From: CAYNHQ01 sp964397255
Lineage (GTDB): Bacteria > Bdellovibrionota_G > JALEGL01 > DATDPG01
DNA length: 64,000 bases
Direction of reading: 5' to 3'
NCBI GenBank assembly: GCA_964397255.1
Contig: CAYNHQ010000002.1
Span: forward strand, 124,001 to 188,000
Shown: positions 1-8,556 of the stretch, in pieces
Numbering within the stretch: position 1 is the first letter of the stretch
How the letters are laid out: each line of letters begins with the position of its first letter
Notes under the pieces: generated by a model
Seen by the model: the letters and a program-made list of their open reading frames with translations, nothing else
The model's database searches: none
Told to the model about the DNA's origin: nothing
Made by a program: the position numbers and the translations under genes

Positions 1-2
1 TT

Positions 3-1928
3 GTGTTTCTCGGAAGCTCTTTTCATGTTTCGGCGATGGTGGCGGAGAATCTGCCTCCGCCCAGTGCTTCGGTTTGTGTACCCGCTGAACAAACTAGTCT
101 CGGGAACTCTCTCAAAGAGGCTGGATGGGCATGCGTTGAGATCCTTCCATCTCTGGGTAATGCCGTTAATGCGGCAATCGGATCGGATCAGCGCTTTTCA
201 GTCCGTGAAAATTGGGAACTTTATCAGCGGGGAGAACTCTGGAATGTCATTGCGGAGCAAAATGGTTTAGGTCCCAACGGCCCTGGGTTTTTTCGAGCGC
301 AATGGAGAGGGTTAGTGGCCTACGTGAAGAACATCGCGGGGAACAATGAATCTCGCCTCACCCATCCCGGAGAGACTGTTTACAATACGTTGAATGCAAC
401 CAATGCAGTCGTTCTTCAAACGCTGAAGGACGCGTTAGTCCCGGCTCGCGGGATTCTCTATGAATTGGGTGCTCCCGTTCAATATCCTTCAAATCGAGAA
501 TGGGGTCAGAGCTACGTATCACTCGCCGCTTGGATGTTTCCTCTTTCGCGCACAGGGACGGCGCTACGTCTGTCTGAAAAAGCGGAGAATTCAATATCCG
601 AAATGGGAGCCCAACTTTCTCAGCGCGCAGCCGCGACGGCGGATGCCGCAAAAAATGGAATGAATCAGGTTGCGCAGAGCATACGTAATAGCGGAGGACC
701 TCCCCTTTGTTACGCAGAAGCGACTGCCTTTGGAATGGGCGAAGCTCCATTTTGCGTTTTCCCGAAGAGCACAAGACCTTTCACTACCGCTATTGAGCCT
801 CCGTTGGCCGAGGAAGGTCCAAGAATGTTGATGCCTCTGTCGATGGGTAATCTATCTGTAGCAAAACCTACCTATTTCGCTCAGACAGAAGGTGCTGGAG
901 GGGGCACTTTAGTGACTGCCGAGCGACGAGCCTTTGACACGCAGTTGGCAGCGCTCGAAAAAAATCCAGGGCATTGGCTACGCACTTATCCCGACCCTCT
1001 GAAAGTACTTGCTGATAATCCATTTTCTAAGGAGCCTGAATTCCAAGCGAGAATCGCGATGGTTGAAAAAAGACGCTTCGAATTGAAACTTGAAATGGCC
1101 GAGCATAATCCAACGGGATATTATTATCCTGACGCCGTGCTTGATCATCCTCTGAGCAAGTCAACAGAGTATCAAGCCCGGATTGCCGCACTTCAGAAAG
1201 ACCGCTTTGAACTAAACCTCGCAAATGCCGAACGCTGTCCAGCCGGGAGATATGATTGGGAAAAAGTTATTAAGGATCCGCTCAGCCAGTCGCCCGAATA
1301 TCACCGTCGTCTAATGGTATTGGAAAGAGCGCGAGTGGAAGGTCTTTTTTCCCGGTTAGAAACTATGCGAGTTCGGGTGTCTTCGTCGAAGAGTCCATTC
1401 CACCACCGGATCCATAATAGTTGTAAAAATATTTTAGACTTGGTTGATGACCTCGACCGATCCCCGCTAAGCCATCAACCCGAATATTTACCAAAATTGA
1501 CTGCTATGCGTGACGGGTTGGAAACAAAACTTGGTTCACTTCTCGATCAAACTGAAATGCTCTTGAGATCAGATTTGCCAGAAAGTGCAAATTGGAACTA
1601 TCAATTGTTTAAACTACGTTCCGCACTTAAAAGCTTGAGATCAGCCACTCGTAGACCTTTAAGTGCAACATGGGGCCGTTCGCTGAAAGTTGAGATGCAA
1701 GTTGATCTTCGTGCGATTGAACAGAATGTTGACGTGATTCGAGTTCGGTTGGAAAGGCGCGCCTTGAGCGAAGGCAATTATGCTTCTGGCACGCTTCAAG
1801 GGTACCGTCGACGGTTGGAATCGTATCAGGAGAAAGTCCGAGCCCTTCCAATCGTGTCAGAAGCTGAAAAGACTGCTGTCATTCGGAAAATTGAATTGTT
1901 GTTCTCGAGCTATTTCCCAAACTCATAA
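3..1928 (+). CDS. Hypothetical protein with ~43-residue tandem repeats, 5' end uncertain
   Basis: I do not recognise this protein. The frame is open to the window edge; the first possible start is a GTG at position 3, so the true N-terminus may lie outside. Residues 1-300 contain an Ala/Ser-rich stretch and a few cysteines. From about residue 308 there are four related units of 43-48 residues, starting near R309, R357, D400 and A443. Each begins with a charged RFEL-like helix and contains a pattern like DPLSKSPEYQARIAALEK. The fourth unit is degenerate. The C-terminal part is helical and rich in Arg, Leu and Glu. The repeats probably form an alpha-helical solenoid (inference). No catalytic motif is visible. 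It ends about 160 bases before a lipoprotein gene on the same strand. Confidence 0.7.
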   Translation: MFLGSSFHVSAMVAENLPPPSASVCVPAEQTSLGNSLKEAGWACVEILPSLGNAVNAAIGSDQRFSVRENWELYQRGELWNVIAEQNGLGPNGPGFFRAQWRGLVAYVKNIAGNNESRLTHPGETVYNTLNATNAVVLQTLKDALVPARGILYELGAPVQYPSNREWGQSYVSLAAWMFPLSRTGTALRLSEKAENSISEMGAQLSQRAAATADAAKNGMNQVAQSIRNSGGPPLCYAEATAFGMGEAPFCVFPKSTRPFTTAIEPPLAEEGPRMLMPLSMGNLSVAKPTYFAQTEGAGGGTLVTAERRAFDTQLAALEKNPGHWLRTYPDPLKVLADNPFSKEPEFQARIAMVEKRRFELKLEMAEHNPTGYYYPDAVLDHPLSKSTEYQARIAALQKDRFELNLANAERCPAGRYDWEKVIKDPLSQSPEYHRRLMVLERARVEGLFSRLETMRVRVSSSKSPFHHRIHNSCKNILDLVDDLDRSPLSHQPEYLPKLTAMRDGLETKLGSLLDQTEMLLRSDLPESANWNYQLFKLRSALKSLRSATRRPLSATWGRSLKVEMQVDLRAIEQNVDVIRVRLERRALSEGNYASGTLQGYRRRLESYQEKVRALPIVSEAEKTAVIRKIELLFSSYFPNS

Positions 1929-1970
1929 ACATCAGTAACGATGGGGATGGCTGTTGACGTAAGTCCCTAA

Positions 1971-1990
1971 TCTGACACTTCTGTGTCAGA
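1971..1990. promoter_or_regulatory. Inverted repeat (TCTGACAC-N4-GTGTCAGA)
   Basis: A perfect 8-bp inverted repeat with a four-base spacer lies between two genes on the same strand. A further half-site, CTGACAC, follows at 2001-2007. No T-run follows the hairpin, so a regulator-binding site fits better than an intrinsic terminator. The binding protein is unknown. Confidence 0.45.
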
Positions 1991-2088
1991 ACCGAAGACC
2001 CTGACACTGATCGCTCGCAACTTCCCCCTTGAAAAGCGCATCTTTTTGAGAGACACGAGATGGCCTGAGGTTTGCAAAGGTAAGAAGT

Positions 2089-3909
2089 ATGGCGCTTCCA
2101 AAATTTTCATGCGTCCTGCTCGTCGGGTTCGCTTTTGTCCTGGGATGTAACGGCGCCAACCCATTCAGTGTGGGAAATTTTCCTGAGGTCTCGTCCACGC
2201 CCGCCCCGTCGTGCACAGATTGCTCCTCCAGCCGCGTCGTTGAGATCGATCCTCAATTGAAATCGAACAAACCCAATATGAAGCTCTTCATGATCGTTGA
2301 TAATTCCAACAGCATGTCGGCCCACCAGAGCACGCTTTCTAGTGCGATGGACGGACTGTTAAACGGAATCCGAGGATATAACGTGACCGCTTATCTTTAC
2401 TCCACAACGCTGTACGGTCCCTTTCTCCCTTGGAACGGAATCACGCTACCCGGTTTCCAAGACGACTATATTTGGTCAGACAAAGCCGATTCGCAGACGG
2501 CCAAATCGTACTCATGGCTTGAAAACGGCGGCCCGATGTCGTCTACGGGCCTGCCGGATGCGTCGCAGGCAGCTCACATCACACAGCTCGAACGTCACGA
2601 CACGCTGAGTTTGGCTCGAAGCTTTGCCTCAGGCTGGGGGGGATCCAATCCGACATTCACTGAAAATATGAGCGACGCGGATTTTACGTCGATGAAAACA
2701 AATCTAAAGAATCGGATCCTCGGCATGGGTACCAACGGAAGCAACTCTTCCGAATCGGGGAGCTGCAATCTCGTGCGTGCCCTTCTGGAAACGGGGCCGA
2801 ACAAGGTTTTTGAACCCGGGGACTTTGCGGCATTTCTGATCCTTTCAGATGAAGATGATTCCAGTTCGGCTTCCACATGCGTCCGTTCGTTGACCACGGG
2901 CTTAAAAGCGCAGAGTTACCAATACCTTCAAGCGGATGACACGTGCGGAAATTCCTGCGCGAGCTATACCTACACGGTGAATTTCGATCCGCTCCCGACG
3001 GTGAATGCGGAATGCTTGGTGACTAAGATTGTCGACAATGTCCCTGAAACTTGGACCTACTGGACTGATAATTCCGAAAGTAGAAGCTGCAGCATTGTCG
3101 GCAGTCTCGCTTGCACATCGAGCCAGCTCAGTCAGGCCCAAGCTCAATGCATTGGAACGCTTGTTCCGGGAACCTGCTCGTATCAGTGCGGCTGCTCGGC
3201 TGCCTCCGGCCTCTTTTGCTCGGACGCGGACTACGTGACACTTACTGTGCCCAATGCCTGCACGAATTCATTTACACAGAACGGCATCACGTATGTCAAC
3301 GCGATTGATTACCTCCGCCGCAACGGATATCCCAATAAGCCGTATACGACCTGTTCCCAGCAGGGTTATTCCTACGTAAATGAAACTTCGTGGGTCAGCG
3401 ATTCGACGGTTTTTTCCTCCGTGCCTCTCACCGATGACCCGGAAGCGATCCCGGGCGACTTGATCGCGTCTTTTCACAAGAAGGCCAAGGCCCTTTTTGG
3501 AGAAAATGGGTACACCATCACGAGCATCATCCAAGATCCGGTAAAAGACTTGGCTTTACCGGGCTGCAAGCTCCTCTCGAATGGAGGCGCCTTGCCCGGA
3601 TCCTATGGTTGGAAATATCTCGATCTTATGGCGGGAACGTCCCAGCCTTCCCAGAGTTTCTCAATTTGCGAACCGAACTATGACGGAGCGCTCGGCTCGC
3701 TCGCGGATTTCATCACTCAAGTAATCGAGTCGAGTTTTCTCCTGGATTTTCACGCGGGCGAATCCCTCGGACGGGTATGGCTGAGAAGAAATGGAACGGA
3801 CACGGAGTTAACCTCTGGGATCGACTACACGCTCAACGCCCACCGTCTCGATATCCAAAGCGGACTTCTCCAAACCGGCGATATTTTGCTTGTAGAGCTC
3901 GTGAGATGA
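2089..3909 (+). CDS. VWA-domain lipoprotein
   Basis: This is a probable secreted lipoprotein: a hydrophobic signal ends in a VLGC lipobox with Cys20. A von Willebrand factor A-like domain starts near residue 64, with the metal-binding MIDAS pattern D71-x-S73-x-S75 and a later LSDEDDSS strand-loop. VWA domains usually mediate metal-dependent protein or ligand binding. The middle third (about residues 270-420) is unusually cysteine-rich, suggesting several disulfides outside the cytoplasm. The last ~50 residues look like a separate small beta module. The ATG follows an AAGGTAAG ribosome site. It ends convergent with an OmpA-family gene. The ligand and role are unknown; surface attachment or envelope assembly are possibilities. 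Confidence 0.75.
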   Translation: MALPKFSCVLLVGFAFVLGCNGANPFSVGNFPEVSSTPAPSCTDCSSSRVVEIDPQLKSNKPNMKLFMIVDNSNSMSAHQSTLSSAMDGLLNGIRGYNVTAYLYSTTLYGPFLPWNGITLPGFQDDYIWSDKADSQTAKSYSWLENGGPMSSTGLPDASQAAHITQLERHDTLSLARSFASGWGGSNPTFTENMSDADFTSMKTNLKNRILGMGTNGSNSSESGSCNLVRALLETGPNKVFEPGDFAAFLILSDEDDSSSASTCVRSLTTGLKAQSYQYLQADDTCGNSCASYTYTVNFDPLPTVNAECLVTKIVDNVPETWTYWTDNSESRSCSIVGSLACTSSQLSQAQAQCIGTLVPGTCSYQCGCSAASGLFCSDADYVTLTVPNACTNSFTQNGITYVNAIDYLRRNGYPNKPYTTCSQQGYSYVNETSWVSDSTVFSSVPLTDDPEAIPGDLIASFHKKAKALFGENGYTITSIIQDPVKDLALPGCKLLSNGGALPGSYGWKYLDLMAGTSQPSQSFSICEPNYDGALGSLADFITQVIESSFLLDFHAGESLGRVWLRRNGTDTELTSGIDYTLNAHRLDIQSGLLQTGDILLVELVR

Positions 3910-3964
3910 TCCGGGGCGGGCGCAGAAAAAGTGTCTCCACGCACCGCCCGATTATATAGGCCAA

Positions 3965-4687
3965 TTACTTCGCTTCGGGCGTCTTCGCTTCTCCCGACGC
4001 AGGTGCCGTCGTGATTTGACTAAAATCTGGTTTCAACAGAGAGATTTCGATTCTCCGGTTGGTTTTCCGTCCCTCGGGGGTGTCGTTCGAATTCACCGGT
4101 CGATACTCACCAAAACCGATCGCCGCCATCCTTTTCGGATCTACTCCTTTTTCAGCTAAAAATCTTGCGACCGTGGTTGCGCGTGCGGCCGACAATTCCC
4201 AGTTCGTTGGGTATTTGGTCTTAAGAGCTCCACCTACCGGAACATTATCGGTATGTCCCTCGATGACTACCCGCTTGTCGGCATAATTCTTGATGACATC
4301 CGCGATTTTCCCAAGTGCGTCTTCCCCTCCCTTTTCGATCTTTGTGCTACCCGAGGGAAAAAGAACTTTATCTAGCAAATTGACCGTGAGTCGATCGGAC
4401 ATTTGGGAAATTTTTACATTGCCCGCATCAATTTCCTTTTGAAGAGAACCCACCATATCTTCATACTCTTTCGTTTTTCCTTCTAACTGGGTCTTCTCTT
4501 GGAAAAGCGCTTGCCTTTCTGACTTCGCTGCCGCCAAATCCTGCTCCGCTTTCGTTTTTTCCTGATCGGAGATCGTCAACGATTGTTGGCATTGTTGTAA
4601 AGTATCGTTGAGGGCATTGTATTTTGATTTTCCTACGCAACCGGTCGCCACCAGCGCCAGTGTGATTCCAAAGATGATTGTTCGCAT
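3965..4687 (-). CDS. OmpA/Pal-family peptidoglycan-binding lipoprotein
   Basis: Signal peptide with lipobox VATGC (Cys17), then a Gln/Glu/Lys-rich predicted coiled coil (about residues 20-90), then a C-terminal OmpA-like domain. The domain shows GHTDNVP, a WELSAARA helix, GFGEYRP and NRRIEI, which carry the Asp and Arg used to hold diaminopimelate in this family. The architecture resembles outer-membrane lipoproteins that tether the membrane to peptidoglycan. The start is set by AGGAGG at 4695-4700 ahead of the ATG at 4687; an upstream in-frame ATG would add 17 residues ahead of the signal peptide and is unlikely. It may equally be called Pal-like or a MotB-like OmpA protein; no Tol genes are nearby. 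Confidence 0.85.
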   Translation of the reverse strand: MRTIIFGITLALVATGCVGKSKYNALNDTLQQCQQSLTISDQEKTKAEQDLAAAKSERQALFQEKTQLEGKTKEYEDMVGSLQKEIDAGNVKISQMSDRLTVNLLDKVLFPSGSTKIEKGGEDALGKIADVIKNYADKRVVIEGHTDNVPVGGALKTKYPTNWELSAARATTVARFLAEKGVDPKRMAAIGFGEYRPVNSNDTPEGRKTNRRIEISLLKPDFSQITTAPASGEAKTPEAK

Positions 4688-4769
4688 GTGGTATCCTCCT
4701 AATGGGGTTTGAACCGTCCATATCAGAAGGAATTTCATTTGGCCACGACGGAGGGCGCCGCCCGCTTTA

Positions 4770-5117
4770 TCAGAGATCGAAAAAGTCTCTTAACGACCTT
4801 CGGACGTCGTCTTGGAGAGATTCCGGCAGGACACCGATTTCTTCACGAAACAATTCGTTGTCCCATGCCAATATTTGATCGATCAATATATCGCTATCCC
4901 GCTTCAGACCTGCGGTTCCTTTCGGTATGCGAATTCGCAAGGGTTTGGCTTCGACCTTTGTCAGTTGAGTGGTCAACGGCAAAACCACCGTGCTCAAGAG
5001 CCCGGCCTCCGAGAACTCGGTCGGCTGAATGGCTACACATGGGCGCCGCTTGCCAGGTTTTGTACCGACACGCGGCTCCAGATCAACCACATAAAGATGC
5101 CATTGTTTGGGAATCAC
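4770..5117 (-). CDS. MazF/PemK-type toxin (probable endoribonuclease)
   Basis: This 115-residue protein has the PemK/MazF fold pattern: an N-terminal DLEPRVGTKPGKRRPCVAIQ segment, a central VVLPLTT strand and a late DSDILIDQILAWD segment. Such toxins cleave mRNA when released from their antitoxin. It overlaps the upstream antitoxin gene by four bases (ATGA), indicating translational coupling. The pair lies between an ompA-like gene and a housekeeping operon. Confidence 0.8.
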   Translation of the reverse strand: MIPKQWHLYVVDLEPRVGTKPGKRRPCVAIQPTEFSEAGLLSTVVLPLTTQLTKVEAKPLRIRIPKGTAGLKRDSDILIDQILAWDNELFREEIGVLPESLQDDVRRSLRDFFDL

Positions 5118-5350
5118 GCCCGCTTGAGTCGACTATGCTTTTGGAACTCTTTCGTGATTCGGTGACTGCTCTTTGCCACAATCGCCGCCGCTTTCCGCCA
5201 ATTCTTTACGCGTTCGGCGCGTTCAACCTTTTCCGCGAGAAGGCGTAGGCCTGCCCGAACAATTTCGATTTTGGTTTCCGCACCCAATTTCTTTTTTAAC
5301 CGTTCAATGCTTTGATCGTCCTTCGCCTGTATCATGAGTGGCTTTCCCAT
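5114..5350 (-). CDS. Antitoxin partner of MazF-like toxin
   Basis: This small basic protein of 78 residues is encoded just ahead of the MazF-like toxin and overlaps it by four bases. Residues 1-45 (KDDQSIERLKKKL...KIEIVRAGLRLLAEK) resemble a ribbon-helix-helix DNA-binding module, and the C-terminal tail is charged and probably disordered, as expected for toxin binding. It would neutralise the toxin and repress its own promoter. An AT-rich palindrome lies directly upstream. The family assignment rests mainly on position and the RHH-like pattern. Confidence 0.7.
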   Translation of the reverse strand: MGKPLMIQAKDDQSIERLKKKLGAETKIEIVRAGLRLLAEKVERAERVKNWRKAAAIVAKSSHRITKEFQKHSRLKRA

Positions 5351-5361
5351 ATATATCTAAG

Positions 5362-5377
5362 TATATTTATAAATATA
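5362..5377. promoter_or_regulatory. AT palindrome upstream of the mazEF-like pair
   Basis: The 16-base perfect palindrome TATATTTATAAATATA lies 12 bases before the antitoxin start, in a strongly AT-rich stretch that contrasts with the neighbouring genes. The position fits an autoregulatory operator overlapping the promoter. AT-rich palindromes also arise by chance. Confidence 0.4.
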
Positions 5378-5457
5378 TCTTGTGTAAAGAGGGCTTTGAA
5401 ATCCTTTAACCCTCTAAATTGACAGGGGTTTGAGGGCAAGGTATCCCCCCGACCACC

Positions 5458-6111
5458 GTGGAAAGACTTCCGTACCTTCTCATCTATTTTGTTCCCTTCA
5501 TTTTTTCTCTTTCATTCCATGAAGCGGCACATGCTTGGGTGGCCAATCAAAAGGGAGATGCAACGGCCCGCTTGATGGGAAGAATGACACTCAACCCATT
5601 GGCTCATCTCGATCCGATTGGGACGGTTCTCTTTCCTCTTATTTCATTTCTCACAGGAGCCCCCCTCATCGGATGGGCAAAACCGGTCCCGGTCAATGAA
5701 AGAAATCTTCGGACAAATCTTGATGGGTTACTAGTGGCGGCCGCAGGACCCATTTCTAATTTAATTTTGGCCGTAACCTTCACGGGAGCACTATTTCTCT
5801 TGAACCGAATGGAACCAGCTGCCAACGCCGTTCAAGCCGGAATCGATGTTCAGGCTCCGCTTCAAATGATGGTTCGACTCGGGATTCATTTGAATTTGAT
5901 TCTGGCCCTCTTTAATCTTCTACCGATGCCCCCTTTGGATGGCGGAAGAGTTTTTGCCGGCCTATTTCCTGGCCTGCGCGAACCGCTCGCCATTTTTGAA
6001 CGCTATGGCTTTATTATTCTTTATGTTCTCTTTTTCACCCACATTTTGGATCGGTTGATTTTCTATCCGGCGCAATTCGCGGCGAATTATTTAATGGGGC
6101 TGGCGGCATAA
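5458..6111 (+). CDS. M50 site-2 protease family membrane protein
   Basis: This is a polytopic membrane metalloprotease of the compact (YwhC-like) M50 group, lacking PDZ domains. The zinc motif HEAAH is at residues 21-25 in the first membrane segment, and the second motif LPMPPLDGGRV carries the third ligand Asp near residue 161. Four or more hydrophobic segments are visible. Family members cut proteins within the membrane; the substrate here is unknown. Translation starts at GTG 5458. Its stop is immediately followed by the trpS ATG, so the two are co-transcribed. M50-trpS-scpA-scpB-rluB is a common gene order in many bacteria. Confidence 0.85.
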   Translation: MERLPYLLIYFVPFIFSLSFHEAAHAWVANQKGDATARLMGRMTLNPLAHLDPIGTVLFPLISFLTGAPLIGWAKPVPVNERNLRTNLDGLLVAAAGPISNLILAVTFTGALFLLNRMEPAANAVQAGIDVQAPLQMMVRLGIHLNLILALFNLLPMPPLDGGRVFAGLFPGLREPLAIFERYGFIILYVLFFTHILDRLIFYPAQFAANYLMGLAA

Positions 6112-7089
6112 ATGCGAATCGTTAGTGGAATGAGGCCGAATGGAAAACTCCACATCGGTCATCTTTTGGGAGCCCTCAACAACTGGAAGAAACTCCAAAA
6201 TGAGAAAAACGAATGTTTCTTTTTCGTCGCCAACTGGCATGCGCTGACAACCGACTGGCAGAAAACTGATTCCATTCCTGAAAATATTCGCGAAATGGTT
6301 ATTGACTGGCTCGCCGCAGGCGTCGATCCCGAAAAATCGACGATATTCGTTCAATCACATGTGAAAGAGCATGCGGAGCTTTATCTACTTTTTTCGATGA
6401 TTACGCCTCTGGGCTGGCTCGAAAGAAACCCCACGTACAAGGAAATGCGCCAGGAGATCAAAGACAAAGACCTTTCGAATTTTGGATTTCTGGGTTACCC
6501 GGTCCTTCAGGCCGCCGACATCCTTCTCTATAAAGGAGAGGCCGTGCCCGTGGGACAGGATCAAGTTCCTCATCTGGAACTGACACGCGAAATCGCCCGG
6601 CGGTTTAACAATACGTACAGACCGATTTTCCCCGAACCTCAGGCAAAACTGACGTCGTCGCCCAAGATCGCCGGTACAGATGGCCGAAAAATGTCGAAGT
6701 CGTTTGGAAATGTGATTCTTTTAAGCGACTCCGATGCGGAGATTCGAAAAAAGATTCAGGGAATGGTCACCGACCCCAAGCGAGCTCGAAGGCAGGACCC
6801 GGGAGATCCCGATACGTGCAACCTTTTCCCTCTTCATCAGATCTATTCAACAGCCAAAACTCAAACTGAAGTCCGAAAAGGTTGTACGACGGCAGAAATC
6901 GGCTGCGTGGATTGCAAGGGGCTCCTCCTCCCCTCTCTCCTGGAATCGCTCAAAGAGATCCGCGAGAGGCGGGAAATGTGGTCGAAAAAGCCGAAAGAGA
7001 TCGATAAGATCCTCAGAGCGGGCGCTGACCATGCGAGGGGGCTTGCAGAAAAGACCCTAAGCGAGGTACGAAGTGCTCTTCACCTGTAA
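6112..7089 (+). CDS. trpS: Tryptophan--tRNA ligase
   Basis: Class I aminoacyl-tRNA synthetase charging tRNA-Trp. The HIGH signature is at residues 14-17 (GKLHIGHLLG) and KMSKS at residues 193-197 (DGRKMSKSFGN). The 325-residue length is normal for bacterial TrpRS. The segment GYPVLQAADILLYKGEAVPVGQDQ, typical of TrpRS active sites, is also present and contains the residues that read the substrate. The ATG directly abuts the stop of the M50 protease gene, and scpA starts two bases after its stop, so it is in the middle of an operon. Confidence 0.96.
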   Translation: MRIVSGMRPNGKLHIGHLLGALNNWKKLQNEKNECFFFVANWHALTTDWQKTDSIPENIREMVIDWLAAGVDPEKSTIFVQSHVKEHAELYLLFSMITPLGWLERNPTYKEMRQEIKDKDLSNFGFLGYPVLQAADILLYKGEAVPVGQDQVPHLELTREIARRFNNTYRPIFPEPQAKLTSSPKIAGTDGRKMSKSFGNVILLSDSDAEIRKKIQGMVTDPKRARRQDPGDPDTCNLFPLHQIYSTAKTQTEVRKGCTTAEIGCVDCKGLLLPSLLESLKEIRERREMWSKKPKEIDKILRAGADHARGLAEKTLSEVRSALHL

Positions 7090-7091
7090 GT

Positions 7092-7931
7092 ATGACTGAA
7101 CTCGTTGTAGAAGAAGGAGTCGAAACCAACGGAGGTTCTCCGTTTGTCATTCGTCTAGATAATTTTGAGGGTCCGTTCGACCTCCTCCTTCATCTCATCA
7201 AAGAGAATCAGGTGGATATTTACAATATTCCGATCGCCAAATTGACCGCGGATTATCTTCGGACTCTGGATGTCATGCGCGAGCTCAATCTTGAAGTGGC
7301 CGGCGAGTTTTTAGTCATGGCAGCCACGCTTGCCCATATTAAGTCGCAAATGCTCCTTCCTCCAACTGAAGACCAGAGTGATCCGGAGGAAGAAGGCGTG
7401 GATCCTCGCGCGGAACTTGTTCGCCGCCTTCTGGAGTATCAAAAATATAAAGATGTTGCGGAAAGGCTTTTCGCCCGCCCTCTCCTCTATCGTGATGTGT
7501 TCAAGCGGGAGCGTGAGCTTCCCCTGGATCTTCCCAAAAGAGATGAGCCCGCCGAATTGGTAGAAATCAGCATTTTTAAGTTGGTCGAAGCTTTCCACCG
7601 TGTCTTGGACAATTTTCATCCCGACGAACCTCATCAGGTCATTGGTGAAACGATTCGAATCGGCGATCGAGTACGTTTTATTGTGAATGCAATCCGTTCG
7701 AGTGCCGAAGGAACCGTTAATTTCGAAATGCTTTTTGTCGAGGAACGTTCTCGTCAGGCGGTTGTGGTTACTTTTTTGGCTATTCTGGAAATGCTCAAGC
7801 GGGGCGCACTTCGGCTTTATCAGGAGGAATCATTCGGGGAAATCCATTTGATTGGAACCCCCTTACTTTATGGAGGTTCGTGGTATGACAGAAAAAGCGA
7901 TTTCGAAGAACCAGCTCAAGAGCGCGCTTGA
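7092..7931 (+). CDS. scpA: Segregation and condensation protein A
   Basis: This is the kleisin subunit of the SMC-ScpAB condensin, which bridges SMC heads and organises the chromosome. The N-terminal signature FEGPFDLLLHLIKENQVDI and the C-terminal winged-helix region (TFLAILEMLKRGALRL) are clear. The length of 279 residues is slightly above average because of an N-terminal extension of about 20 residues and an acidic linker. It overlaps scpB by 47 bases. smc itself is not in the window. Confidence 0.95.
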   Translation: MTELVVEEGVETNGGSPFVIRLDNFEGPFDLLLHLIKENQVDIYNIPIAKLTADYLRTLDVMRELNLEVAGEFLVMAATLAHIKSQMLLPPTEDQSDPEEEGVDPRAELVRRLLEYQKYKDVAERLFARPLLYRDVFKRERELPLDLPKRDEPAELVEISIFKLVEAFHRVLDNFHPDEPHQVIGETIRIGDRVRFIVNAIRSSAEGTVNFEMLFVEERSRQAVVVTFLAILEMLKRGALRLYQEESFGEIHLIGTPLLYGGSWYDRKSDFEEPAQERA

Positions 7932-8556
7932 AACGATTCTCTTTCTTTCGGAGCGACCGCTACCCATGTCGCGACTCACGGAAATTATCCCGGAGGTGAC
8001 CGAAAATGAACTGAAGGAAGCCATCGCAGAACTTCAGTCCGATCGAGCGGCAGAGGGATGCGGCGTGGAAATTTCAGAAGTCGCCAACGGCTACCAGATG
8101 CGCACGAAGCCAGAAAACTCTCCCTGGATTTTTCGAATGAACAAGGCAAGGCCGGTTCGATTGAGCCGAGCGGCGCTGGAAACCCTGTCGATTTGCGCGT
8201 ATCGCCAACCCGTCACACGCGCCGAGATTGATGACATTCGAGGGGTCGATTCAGGTCCGGTACTTAAGAGTCTTCTCGAAAAAAACCTCGTCCGAATTTT
8301 AGGAAAGAAGGAAGAACCGGGAAGCCCCCTCATTTATGGTACGACAAAAGAGTTTCTTGAATTTTTCAGCCTTCGGAATCTTTCTGATCTTCCCTCGCTT
8401 CGTGAATATACTGAATTGGGCCAGGAGAGTCTTGCTAAACTCGAAAAGCTCTTGCCTGCCGAATCCCGGATGACAGATTCCCCTGTCAATGAGGAATCCA
8501 ATTTGGTCGAAGGAAATGCCGAAGAGCCCCAAACCAACGAACTTATTACGCCTTAA
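7885..8556 (+). CDS. scpB: Segregation and condensation protein B
   Basis: Partner of ScpA in the SMC complex. Two winged-helix domains are recognisable from LKSALETILFLSERPL and from LSRAALETLSICAYRQPVTRAEIDDIRGVDSG, the hallmark of the family. The start at ATG 7885 is chosen because GGAGG lies eight bases ahead; an in-frame upstream ATG at 7852 would add 11 residues with no ribosome site. The C-terminal ~35 residues are acidic and poorly conserved, as is common in ScpB. It overlaps both scpA and rluB, so expression is probably translationally coupled. Confidence 0.95.
   Translation: MTEKAISKNQLKSALETILFLSERPLPMSRLTEIIPEVTENELKEAIAELQSDRAAEGCGVEISEVANGYQMRTKPENSPWIFRMNKARPVRLSRAALETLSICAYRQPVTRAEIDDIRGVDSGPVLKSLLEKNLVRILGKKEEPGSPLIYGTTKEFLEFFSLRNLSDLPSLREYTELGQESLAKLEKLLPAESRMTDSPVNEESNLVEGNAEEPQTNELITP

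Noticed and set aside
2061..2076. Sigma-54-like promoter TGGCCTG-N4-TTGCA ahead of the VWA lipoprotein
   Set aside because: The spacing of GG and GC is perfect, but transcription would start at about 2087, two bases before the ATG, so the AAGGTAAG ribosome site would not be transcribed.
3910..3964. GGGCGG ... CCGCCC hairpin between two convergent genes
   Set aside because: The loop of over 20 bases and lack of a T-run make an intrinsic terminator unconvincing.
4709..5248. 179-residue plus-strand ORF
   Set aside because: It is antisense to the MazF-like toxin and antitoxin, which have clear family patterns and a typical ATGA overlap.
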